From positions 409,821 to 473,820 of the forward strand of contig JBNGIQ010009488.1 in assembly GCA_049999765.1 (NCBI GenBank): 64,000 nucleotides of DNA, in the 5' to 3' direction. Made by a program: the position numbers and the translations under genes. Source of the DNA: Phaeoceros laevis (Eukaryota > Anthocerotophyta > Anthocerotopsida > Notothyladales). The notes under the pieces were generated by a model that saw only the letters and a program-made list of their open reading frames with translations, was not told the origin of the DNA and did no database searches. Below, piece by piece: positions 12,200 to 24,000 of the stretch (the stretch's first letter is position 1; every line of letters begins with the position of its first letter).

Positions 12200-13682
12200 A
12201 TGGGGGAGAGGCATGCTAGAGCTGTGGAAGGTCCATGGAAGTCGAGAAGGAGAGGAGAGCGGGAGCGGGAGACAGCGCATCGCTACGCTGCTGAGGGAGG
12301 CCGACGGAGAGGTGCCGGAAGTAGCCAGAAGGAGCGGCACAGGAGGTGGAGGAGCAGAAGCAGAGACCCCAGACCCTCTGGAGTAGCGGGCTCTCTGCCA
12401 GTGCCCGTCCCCGGAGAAGACCGGCAGCGTCGCAGCTTGCCCACAGTTAGCAGCAGGAAGAGGAAGAGGGACAAGGCAGAGTCCCCTCAGAGACGAGGAC
12501 GCTCTCGGAGTCGTCGACCCCCGGCAGTGAGCCAAGCACCACTGCTTGTCAACCAAGCATAGTAGCAGGCGGGCGAGGAGTATAGGTACAGGAGGTAGCA
12601 GCAAGGACGGACAAGGCAGTCTCCCTGTGCATGCTTCACATAGCTCCCACAAGACCAAGCCAGCCAGAGCTGCCAGCATGATTCACCTGATGAGATAGTG
12701 TGCCCTCGAGTTCTTTGACCGTCTCCCCCATTGCAACATTCTCATCACCTTGCCTTCCATCTGCACCAAAAGCAACACCTAGCAAGATAGGAGGATGTAT
12801 GCAGTCGGACCCAGCCGGCAAAAGGCGTGCCAGGAAAAGGGGCGCTACTTTTCCTCCGATTCCAACTTTGCAATGCCCAAGAAGCTGCGGCAGTGCGCAG
12901 TATGCAGCCACTACGGCTTGAGCACCACCCCCAGCTTCTGCAACGTCTGCAGCCAATACGGCATCATCCGCAGCAGCAATTACGGCCCCAAGGTGACGAG
13001 ACATTGGCCTGACACAACAGACGTCCCTCTCTTTTGCAAGGAATGTAGCCAGTACGTCCTGTCTTCCTCTCCCCGCTTCTGCCTGGCCTGCAGTCAGCAT
13101 GACGGGTCGGCACCTCCGGAGGATCGTTGCTCACCCGATCCTTCAAAACTGCGGACAAGGGATTGCTTCAGAAACGAGGGGGAATACAGCAGATTTTTGG
13201 AATCATGCTCCAACACCAGAGGCCAGGAGGATGCTTCTCTCGCAGATGATTTTTCACCCAAGGGCCATGCTTGGGGGGGAGGCGACGACATCTACGAAGT
13301 CACTGTCAACAGGGGTCGTGTGCGCGACAGATCCCCACTGAGCAGGGGAAGAAACACGAATGCGCCAGAAGACAGGGGGGGATGCAAATCCAGGGGCAAA
13401 TCAAGAGGCAACCATGAGACCCCTGGAGGGTATGGAGGATTGCAGGAATCTGTAGCCAAAATGGTTGCCTGCTATGGTGCCAAGACTAGCCACCTGGCTA
13501 GAAGAAGTCGTGACCTTCCTGGCGGTCGCTCCCCAACAAGATCACCCCGGGCATGCAGATTTGGAGCCGGAAAAACACCCAACACTGCTCACTCAATGAA
13601 CACCTGCGCCGATCATGGGTTGAGTATACCTGTTGCACCCTGCTTGAGCCCATGTGCAGCCCATGGGATGCACCTGAGCTGA
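12200..13682 (+). CDS. Unrecognised RS-rich protein with paired C-x2-C-x11-C-x2-C units
   Basis: Proposed two-exon gene. Exon 1 (12200-12526) encodes an Arg/Ser-rich segment with SR dipeptide blocks (RWRSRSRD, RGRSRSRR). It ends at a good donor (GTGAGC, 12527). A phase-0 acceptor (CACCTAG, ending 12782) joins it in frame to the long second frame, whose own first ATG is at 12795. Counting from that ATG, cysteines sit at 34/37, 49/52, 81/84 and 96/99: two copies of C-x2-C-x11-C-x2-C, each with the sequence style CxxCSxY...S(S/T)(S/T)PxFCxxCSQ. The protein ends in a degenerate third unit (CADHGLS..., C271, C283, C287). SR/RSP motifs recur between. The spacing suggests small zinc-binding ribbons, and RS content suggests a nuclear RNA-related role; both are inference. 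The second exon alone is the safer part of the model. Confidence 0.5.
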
Positions 13683-14099
13683 ATCAGCCTCCGCGCCCAC
13701 CGGCTACAAAGAATTTGCAAATCCACCTCAACTTGCGAGGAAAGACGGAAGAACTTCATTACATCCTTGACCGAAGACACAAGGCAGCAATGAGGTGGAA
13801 AGCGCAGAGATGCATAGCAGTAGGATCGCATTTTTGTGGAAGCAGCAAAACATGTGTCTACCTCCGAAAAACATGTCTTTACTACCTCCAATAGATTCTG
13901 TCCTCAGGTCTTTCCAAACCAGGCTCTTCTGCACAACAGGCGACCACCACTGAAAATTTGTGATACGTATTTTCACCACAGGTCGTGGTTTCCACAGCCG
14001 TGCACTGAAACATGTAAGAGCTGTGGTGTTCCTTCGACTGCATGACATTTGAATCCACAAATGGAGTCAAGACGATGGGGATTAACGAATGTTCTAAGC
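13683..14099. other. Convergent 3' spacer
   Basis: Lies between the ends of the RS/Cys-repeat gene and telomerase. It should contain both 3' UTRs. No repeat or RNA gene was recognised. Confidence 0.4.
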
Positions 14100-17000
14100 T
14101 CAATACTTAATGGATTGAAACATTGAAGACCGTCTATCATCCACTGCAGAATTCAGGTAAAGCAAGGACGCCATTTCAGAATATCTTTTCATGCTAAGCT
14201 CGGCTTCTAGCAACAGGATGAGCTCCTTGTGACTGGTTTGTTTCCTCCTCAAAACTTTCCGGAAGGCAAGCAGGCCCAACCATTTCATCTCGTTTATGGG
14301 GAATGAAAAGCAGGGAGTGACGCTGGATACATCTCCCATCATTCCATGCATCCTCTGCTGAATAAGCCGATGCATGTATCTGCAGACCAGTGCACCATTG
14401 TGAGTTGAAGAAGACAAACCATCAGTACCAACAAGCATATACATACATGGCTGAGCAGTGGAGAATACCTGAAACTTGTGCAAATTGCCTTGAACAGAAA
14501 GTTTGGATTGCGAGCACCAACTCGGGGCATAGCACGAATATAAGTATGGAACTTCATGGCACATAACAGGAAGGCTTGATAGGCATTTAGTCTTACAGTA
14601 GCCGGTGAATTAATATTCAAATCATAGAACAGAGGGTGGCATTTTGGTCTCATAAACTGACACAGCTTCATAGAAAGATTGTATCCTTGATTGTCTTCAA
14701 CAACTACCGTCAAAGTAGATCTGATGTCCTTCCCGCAATATCTGCAACATATCAGGCGTTTTGGTCTCAGAGGATAGCTACTAAGATTCCAACTTTTGGC
14801 CGACACAACTAGCATCACACAACATGAGCACCTGGAATAATCAGCTTGAATTTCAAGGGTGTGACAATTGACTAGTAGTCCACTCCATCGCATAAAGCGA
14901 GCCCCGTCTTCTGTCTGATAGACATTCTCATTGATGACCTGTCCCTTCAAAAGCATGTCAAAACTCGTAGCAGTTTTGCGTTTGTTAGCATGACACCCAT
15001 ACTCTGTAAAGCCGTTGTGCATCTTCTCCACAAAAAACGACACTTGGGCTTTGGAAGTGGAGATGAACAAAGAGTCATCCGTAAGCCTTAGTAATATGAA
15101 TCTGATGGAATCTCTAACCAATCCAGAAACTTGATCTCGTCCAGCAATGGGGTTTTGTTCCATCCAATTGCTGTGATGTCCATTTTCACCTACACCACTA
15201 CCAAACTCTTCCTGGCCCTGTTTCGATGAAAAACCCTGATTCCGCGGTGCTTGAGTTGTTGAACTATCTCTTGTAGTTGTGCAATCACGGCAATGATGTT
15301 GAAGATTGCAGGTGCTTCTTGGCTCGGTAAATCTTTGAAGACTTGGTAGAAGGTAGTGTTTGTCGAGATGACCATAAAAGAGGGAACAAAATAGAGACGA
15401 GAGCACACTTCCCTGGGCAATCCCAACAGTTCGCATATAGAACGTTGAGCCAACCTGCAACATGCTCTTTTTCACATGATCGTGTAGCATGGCAAGTGTC
15501 CTTACTCTACTGAGTTTCGTAGAAATTCCCTGCAATCAAACAAAGCCGTGGATGTTATCATCTGTCCCAGCAACTAAAATACAGTATTTATCAGCTCGTA
15601 AGGGTAGAGTAGGGGTTAGACCTCATCAGCATACACAGCATGTGGAGACCTGCGTGTGAGTATGTCAACAAAGTTATGTTGCTCCCCAGAAGCTGTGCAC
15701 GCTCTCTTGAAGCAGACTCTCACCATCCCTGTTGTGGGAATCACTGACACATAGCGAAACACTGAATATTGCTCATTCTGCAGGAACTTGTCAACTATCT
15801 CGCATAGCTTCGGCTGCTTGATAGTGTCAAATGCTTTAGCCACATCACATACACCAAAAAATAACTGAGGCACTCCATCTTGAGAGCTCTTGAGTTTCAT
15901 CACAAAGGGCACAAGCCTCAAATAAATGTCATTGTAACCGAAGACAGAGCCACCAAGATCCTCAGCATGTCCTTCCAGCTCAGCTTTCAAGCAGCTATGA
16001 ACATCACGCAGGACAGAATTAACAGGTTTGAAAAAAAATCGAAGCTTTGACGGGCAGTGCTTGGACGACTTTTGAGCACTAGTACAGCCTACAGGGGTAG
16101 TTTTCTCAACAGAGTGCCCTGCCTTGCCAAAAGCTTGCTTAAAGCTGAGACCCTCTGCCTGAACAGAAGACCTAACAATGCAGCTTGAGGGACCTCCAAG
16201 GTTCACTATTGGTCTCACACCCTTCTCTTTGGGTAGGAACCTGATTTTAGAGAACCCAAGAATCTTCCCTTGCAAAGTTGATGACAAAAGACTGGGTGTT
16301 ACCTTCGTGAACCTGTTTTCAAGCAGGTCTTTCATCGCCATGACCTGTATCCTTGCCCACACTGGTTTGCGGTAGTAAAACACGTCTTTACGATGATGCT
16401 GACTTTCTGTGACATAAAAATGGGCTCGGATGAGAGGCACCACAAAACTTGTGAAGTACCAATGGCTCCATAATTCTAAAGCTCTTGACTTGTGCAGAAC
16501 ATTCTTGTTGCCAGCACTAGTTGCACCTTGAAGCCAATCAAAACTATGTGTCTTCAGCCCAAAAAGATACTGTTTCAAGGAAAATTTCTCATGTCTACGG
16601 AGAGATATAAACCTCGCGAGACAGGAGCGAAGAAGTCTCCAGCTCTTCTTACAGCCCAGAAATCTTTCCGGGATGATTCTTCGTGTCACAGCCCAGAGAA
16701 ATGCAACGACCTGTCTGTGGGTACTGAAGCTTGAAATGAGCTCCTCCATTTTGGAAACTGGAGGGCCGCTTGTCACTTCATCCTCTCCGGTGTCAGAGCT
16801 TTTGACATCCGTGGTAACAGGAACAGTTTCACCACTCCAAGTATCTTCTCCTGTGGTCGTAACAGATTCAGAGGTGATCTGCGCACCTGCAGTAGTAACG
16901 TGTTCCTCTGGAGAGCTTCTACTGCACACTCGATGGTCGACGGGTTTACATAGCACATCATCAGTGGCACCAGGTGCTGAGCCTACCATGTTTGTCCCCA

Positions 17001-20000
17001 ACATTTCCTGATGAGAAAGACATCTAAGGCAGCTCAGCTAAATGCCAGTCATGAGCCCACGTAAGTTGAACCAAGAAATGATTCAGTGTACTTGGGTGCA
17101 TACCTCTGGCTGTGTGACCAAGACTTCACCAACCAAGGAGCTAACCATCCTCTTCGTGTCAGCATGTCTCCTCTGGAGTGCGCAGTGTCTGTTCAATAGG
17201 CGAGCATACTGACACTTTCTTACGTTGTGCAGTAGCTTTTTTAGAAGGCTTCTGATCACCCTGTAGTTCCTAAAAAATCAGGTACAAAGGGTAGTAAAGG
17301 TTATCAGCATTCGAACACAACATTCCACTTGGCAATGAAAGTAAAGGCTTACAGGGGTGTCTGCCACATACGGTGGTTCACTATGCTTGGACTTCTCTGC
17401 ATCTGGTTTCGGTGACAACGAAGACGTACTATCCATGTTCCTGAAGATCACCCCAAACAGCTGCAGAGCTCCATTGCTGTTAGGACTGGTAGCATTAAGA
17501 ATATCTGACAGGGAACCAAGGTGGTCAAGGTCAGATGACATCTTGTAAGGAACCTTACCTGCAACTTAAACGAACAGACCAGGCTTTGGCAACAAAAAAA
17601 GGATACGCTTCGCTGGTAAACCAGCACAGTGTGAAAAGGCACAGCTGTAGAAAATACTGCATCGATCAACCTCCTTGGCTGATTTTACAGGCTGTGTTGG
17701 TTCTTCTACAGTCTTGCAAAAGCTACCCACGTAAGGTAAATGAGCATTAATGTCTCTTGCAGAGTTATTGGCTTTCTCGTCCAAGAGTTCTGTATCACAG
17801 TCAAGAGTAACAGAACAAGTCGAATTGGAAACATTTGGACGTTGACCTCCTGTAACCACATGCCAAGTTTGGTCTTTATGTATTGAGTTGTCGCAGTTAG
17901 TGTTCAATGTGCCCAGAGATGGAAGATCCTCAGACAGAAGCTGACCTACTTGAACATGAGCTGCTTGGGGGAGACTTTTTGTCTGAGGGCTTTCACCTCT
18001 TGACAACTGTTGTCAGTCCACATATCAGTTTATGTCAGAGCAGGACTAGGATAAGAGAGACAAGCACAACCTTATGTTGAAACTATTCGAGCAGCATTCA
18101 AACGTGATCAACCCAATCTGTTTTTCGTTTGTCCTCTTTAGCTCTGGGGTTGGTAAATGAGAAAGGCAGACATACAAGACATAACGATCTTACATGCGCA
18201 GCATCATTTTGTTGTATCTTGTGAGCTTTGCGCCGCTGCCAGCTTGGGGGTCGAACACGCCTCCCTGTTGTAGATGGTAACTTTTGAACAGGAGACTCTC
18301 TTTCATGGACACAACTGTCACCTGCTATTTCAAACTTCATACCATCACCCTGCTTAGCAGATTTCAGAATGCTCCTACAATTGGCAGGCACCATCGGCAC
18401 ATCATCAGATTGAGCAGATCGTCGACACCGTTTCACAGCCTCAGATGATTTTTTCCCGTTAACATAGCCCAGTCCATGACCCCAGTCTGACGAGGGTGCT
18501 TCCCTCTTCACTGTCATTCTCAGCCGCTTTGAGCGAACTGGGGACCATGGGGAGTTCCTGCCAGGACTGACATGTCCATCACTTCGTCCAGTTGATGCAT
18601 GCCCAAGTGCATCTAGAACTCTCTGACTTTCTGTGTTGACGCTGGAGATATTGCCTGGCCCTCTGTCTGCACCTGATGTTTGCTCCAGTGAGACAGCCAC
18701 ATTGATTTCCGTGTTCACCCTTTTTCTCTTCACCCTCCTTCTGCTATCCCTGCTTTCAGCTCCGGTTGCGTGAGGCTGCGATGGTTTGTCAAATCTGGGT
18801 TCCTGGTAGCTGGTATTCCATTGCGAACGTCCATAGCTAGCCACTGTTGTTCTGAGCTTCTGCTTAGGGTAAGATACTGATCGAGAGTTCTTTTGTGTGC
18901 TGGGTCGGGAAGGTGCAAAAGACGGTGACCTAGCGTCTCCCTGAAGAACTCCAAACGATGATGAAAGTCTTGGGGAGGTTGAGGCAACAGTGTTAATTGC
19001 AGGTCCCACAACTTGCAAGAAGGAGCTGCCACCAGTAGAAATAAAGATAGAAGCATTGGAAAGAAGATACAGCATCACCGCATCTCCTACCTGTTGGATG
19101 CATCACCTGCTTAGCATAATAGCTAACTCTCGGCTCGACAGACGTGCATGGTACAAATTCCAAAAACATCGAAAGCATGTGTGCATGAAGGTACCCGGGA
19201 GAGGAGTGTCGTCCATGGGTCAGACTTCAGTATCTCCAGACTGCGGTTCGGAAACGCGCATTCCAGCCCTCGAGGGGCAGCCAGATTGGTGCACGAGGCA
19301 GTACCAGGACGAAGCTACCAAGAAATAAGCGACGACAGGGTCCTCAAAATGTGGACAAATAACAAGCAGCTGATAGCGTCAACAAGGGTGAAGAACTACC
19401 TTGCGAAAACCAGCACAAAGCACATCTCTGGGTCTCTGACTCTCCTGGAATTGCACCTCTATGACTCTGTTCACAACCTGAAATTTTCCAGACGGCAATG
19501 AGGTTAGTGGGGACTTGTTTTTTTTACATCTGGCACAGCAAATTGGAGCTGCGGCGCCTTCAAGTTGTTGCAAGAAGAGGTCTAATTGCACAATTGCCAA
19601 AATTTCCGAAGGCTGGAGTGAGGAACGACTTTTTCAAGATAGCATCACCTCTTTCTGCGTCCATCTTTGGTCAAACTCAAGATAAACAGGCCGCTGTGCT
19701 CCGTCTCTAAGTGCTGCGTAGCTTTTGTTGAGGAGATTCAGATAATCATCAGAATCCGCCTCTCTCACGAGGTTACCAGCTACCTCTAAAGCCTTTGAAG
19801 CACGATGATCCTTGTCCGCGTGCTCAACCAGCTCTGAGGAACTCGATAACGATGCTGATGATCGAAAGTCATTCAGGAGGTCTGAGTAAAGAGACCGATT
19901 GGATCCGGCTGTTGGCGGTATCCTTGCCGCGAGACCCTGCCCTTCTAAGTTGAGGGGATGTGAATTTCCAGCTCGAGGTTCAGCTCCAGATGGAGCAGAA

Positions 20001-20128
20001 AGCAGTCCGAGGAGGAGAGTCTTGAGAGTGCATATCCTGGAGCCATACAGGGTAGATAGGACTTTCGGTGTCCTCGCCTGCTGAGAGACGCCCTGATTAG
20101 CCCTGGCAGGACGAGATCCTCCTGGCAT
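14100..20128 (-). CDS. TERT: Telomerase reverse transcriptase (TERT)
   Basis: Large minus-strand gene. It starts at ATG 20128 (MPGGSRPARANQG), with an in-frame TAG just upstream at 20147-20149. The TEN domain is recognisable (VLSTLYGSRICTLKTLLL, later MLYLLSNASIFISTGG). A long Ser/Arg/Lys-rich linker is encoded around 18.1-19.0 kb. The 15.6-17.0 kb exon holds the RNA-binding domain (VVAFLWAVTRRIIPERFLG; T motif RRHEKFSLKQYLFGLK), motifs 1/2 (GFSKIRFLPKEKGVRPIVNL) and motif A (FGVCDVAKAFDTI). The next exon holds motif B' (GIAQGSVLSSLFCSLFYGHL), motif C (LLRLTDDSLFIST, both catalytic Asp kept) and motif D/E. The C-terminal extension ends SSMFQSIKY with TGA at 14100-14102. The enzyme adds telomeric repeats using the telomerase RNA template, in the nucleus. 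All catalytic aspartates are intact, so it appears functional. Small exon borders are not all resolved. Confidence 0.93.
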
Positions 20129-21021
20129 TTGCACAGGGCGCCACACCTACAAACATTCCCAAGCCGAACTCCACCCGAATTGCCTCTGTGCCTTGACGGA
20201 GGTCTCTGCCACTACCTTGTGCTGACTGTTCCGCCAAGCGGAAATTCAAAGAACACTTAGGCTAACAATTCGACGAAATCGAATTCAGATGAAGGACAGA
20301 AATCTGATAGTGAGTTTGACGGAGAACGCAAACTCATCAGGACACTCGAGGCCGATCAGATCAAGCCACAATTTTTCAGCTTCTTCGGAGGACAACAGAG
20401 GACAACACTGTGGCAGGTCTGCCCTGCGAGGCCGAACGTGAGAACTTCTGTTCGAAATGCCTATGAGAATCTACTCCTCCCGCTCCCATTTGTATACCAG
20501 CAGCGTCTTCTTTACGGTCCTCCCGCAACCCCTCCCTCCCATTATCCACCAACTTGGCAGGGCCTTCCCTCACCCTTATTTGAAGGCGTCGGCTCTTGAA
20601 TAGTCAGCTGGGCTCATCCCGTCCCTCATTCCTACCAGACATGATCGTGAGGTAGGCAGTCTGGTACCACCGCTGCAGGTTAAGGCTGATGCTGGATTAA
20701 AATCTTAGTGATGACAGGAAAGTTTGTCGTGTCGATCGGAGTTAGAGCACGAAGCAGTGGAGAGGGGAAAGCTTCCTAGGCTGGAAAGGAGGCTGCATAA
20801 TGAATTCGAAGAGGAGCTGATCTAAACCATAAACTTCTGTGTCAGTGCTCACAACTAGCTCGCCGAGACGACCCATCCGGAGTTCTGGAGGAGGAACGGT
20901 CTGGCGTACGCAAGGGCGTTGCATTGGGGGTCCTTGTTATTGAGTGTGGAGGGCTTAATGTCTTCACCGTTGTGGCGGTCCTCGTTCCCTTGTTCTTAGG
21001 CTTCAACCAGTCGACCACACC
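20129..21021. other. Intergenic region upstream of TERT
   Basis: About 890 bp holding the TERT promoter and the 3' UTR of the FAM184-like gene. No telo-box, RNA gene or repeat was recognised here. Confidence 0.4.
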
Positions 21022-24000
21022 CTACAACAGAGATGGTCTCTTAGATCCCAAAGACCGCTGCAGGATTTCGGAACTACCAGAATTACAGAAAGTCTGGCTC
21101 ACATGCAGGACAGTTGGGGAGTTGCCAAAAACTTTGTTGTAATTTTCCTCGCGGTTCAGAATCTCAAGCCTAAGAATTTTGGCCTCCTCTGTCGAAGGTC
21201 CAAGAGCTGTGCATGAGTTCTCACATATTTCCAGCGTAGATGAAATGTTAAGTCGCAACGACCGGGCTGTACCTGAGAGCTTGTGGTAATTTGCATCTTT
21301 TTTCTCACAGGCCCTTTGTAGTTCCCCTATGAGCAACAGATCCGCCGGGCTGGACTCTTTACTATGAAACCTATCCTGCATCAAGCAACATCACCGGGCC
21401 TTTCAGCTCACAGCATCCACAAAGAAATTGCAAGAGAGATTGATTCCGAACCAGATACCTGTAGCTTGTCGAGTTCAGATTGCGTAGTTTGTAGGCGTTC
21501 ATTCATAGAAGCCTGCAGTACACGGAGAGAGCCGTCAGTAAATTGCAGCAGGCTGCCACCGTAGATGCTCGCTAGAGACAAAATGAGTTCAAGCGAGAAC
21601 CTTGGTGCTCTCCAGTTGTTGGCTAATGCATGCCATCTCTATGTTGTGCCGTTCTCGGCAAGCGTCCAGTTCTGCTGCATGTTGTGATTGCAATTCATCA
21701 GACCGCAACGCAAATTCTCCCTGCATCTCTGTTCTTTGCTCCTCCAAGCTGCACGCATCTGAACTCTCAATTAAACATTCAAATAAATGAGAGTCTTCCG
21801 AACACCAACACCATTTACGTCAAAATCAAACCAACCAAACATGTAGACCGCTTACGATCGAGACACTTGTTCTTGAGGGACAGAATTCTCAACCAGTTCT
21901 CGGTTTCTTCGACAATCTGTTTGAGACCAAGAGAGCCTCTCCTCAAGCGACTGTTGCACAGCAATCAACTCCGCGATTTTTAGCTCCTGTGACGCCCCAA
22001 AAAGAGTCAATCAGTACACAGGCAAGAGGGCATTGTTTTCTCTGTCGACATCCAGTTGTTTGCTATGAGCTACACCTTGTGACTGATAGATCTTTCCCCA
22101 TCAGCAACGCGAGTCTCCAATTGACAGACCGTCTGCCTATTTTCAGCGATAATCTGCAGAAAACACTCCATGATACTCCTGAAGGCAAACCAGTCAAACT
22201 GAAAAACTTTCGAATTAGCTGATTCAGTGACCTTCTCTTTCTCCAGCGCATGCCACCTCCTCGTTGTCCGCCGAAGCTCAGCCAGATCAGCTTCATGCTG
22301 CCTACTGACCTGGCTCTCCTTCAGTTCCAGCTTGGCCTGCCATAAATTCTCACAGCGGGCCATTTCCTGACAGTGCCTCTCCGTAATGCCTTCAAGCTCC
22401 AAAGAGAATTGGTGCCGCTGATGCTCGAGATCCGCCATTCCCCTCTCCGATGCGTGAGCTATAGCTGCTGCAAAAGCTTCACTATGTGCTTGTTTCTCCC
22501 GTCGAAGGTCCTCAAGCACCTGCACTGCGGATACGAGGACTTAAGTTGGCTGAATCTGTTAATTCCAAGCCGGATGAAACTGTCATTATCATGTAACAAC
22601 GAAGCTACCTCCAAGTCAAGCTGGTGAGCTAGAACCAGACTCTGATGCCTCTCAGCTGCGTCACGAATGGCAGCTTGCTGTTCCAGAATCACTTCTTCGT
22701 GTTGCCGAGCCTGAGTTTTCAATTCACAGTGAAACTCTGCAATCTCTCTATCAAAACGTAATTGCATGGCCTCTTGGAGTCTTGTGCTTCCAGCTTCCTG
22801 CACAACAAAGGAAAAACGTCTGCATGACGACAACCTCCAACGAGAAGCCTCTCGCGTTCCTTCAAAAGTAATCACGTCGCCTTCATTTCCTGAAGTGTTG
22901 TTTTTACCTCAGCATGCCAAATAAATCAACTAAACCTGGTGGCAGGAGCGGTTAATCGTGTCTACCTTTTGTTCCTCCAGCTGCTTACGGACTTCCAACA
23001 GCTCCATCTGCCGATACCGGACAACATCAAAACAACACCCATTCACCCTTCAAAACAACTCCGCGAACTCACCCGTCCACGACAAAAATCAACCCAGCTA
23101 CAAGGATACCTTGTGATTCTGAGATAACATCTCAAGCTTCTTATCATTCTCCAGCTGCTGGCCAAGCAGTGCCTCTTTAAGTCTGTGACACTCCAACCCA
23201 TCCTCTGCAACATTTAGGTCTCAGAACCATCCGAATGCCAGTAATTTTAGTGTCTCTTCTCAACGTTTTGCAGATGGTTTGTGAGGAAAGTCGTACAGTT
23301 TTATCTCGGCAGAGGAACTCCGTTCCTTCTCTGCAGAGAAGATCGCAGCTTTGATGCCTTCATCAGCCTGCATTTTGAGATCCTCAATGCTAGCCGCCTG
23401 CTCTAAGATTTTAGCCTCAGACTGCGATGCATGAAGTCCTTTTTCTCAGAAACCGTGTGGAACAGTAAAATTTGCATCAAAAGCTAGTACAGGATCTGCG
23501 ACAAAGGATCTTGCAACATACTTTTGACACTTGTTCTTGCCAAGTTGCCAAGCTTTGCTGCTGGTGTTCACATTTTCTCTGCGAGTCCTTAAGCTGCCGA
23601 GTAAGAGATGCCAAGACCTGCGAATTAATCAGAAAGAAGTCAGAAGAGGCTTGGGTATTCCTGCTGGCTTGGAAACGTTCTGTGCGGGAACACAATATGA
23701 GCACTGGATGGAAAGTGCGCAAAGGAACAAACCTGTTTTGACAGCTGTGATTGCTTTAGGGTGTGTTTCTGCAACTCTGCAAATTCACTTTCAAGCCTGG
23801 TCCCCGTGCTAACAAGGCTCTCGAGCTCCTCTTGGAGCTTACAAACCTAATCAAGCGCTGACATTAATTTGTAGGTAGCTGAATTGCAACTCCTACCACA
23901 ACGCTCTCTTGTCCACTCCAGATGTAGTTCACGAGGCTCGAAGTGTGGGGATGAGGACGTGCCTGTGCCTCATAGAGACAAAGAAGCTCCGTGGACTTCG

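Noticed and set aside
11903-12679. Long Leu/Pro/Ser-rich frame on the minus strand opposite the RS exon
   Set aside because: Antisense of a GC-rich RS-coding segment; composition is what such antisense gives, with no domain visible.
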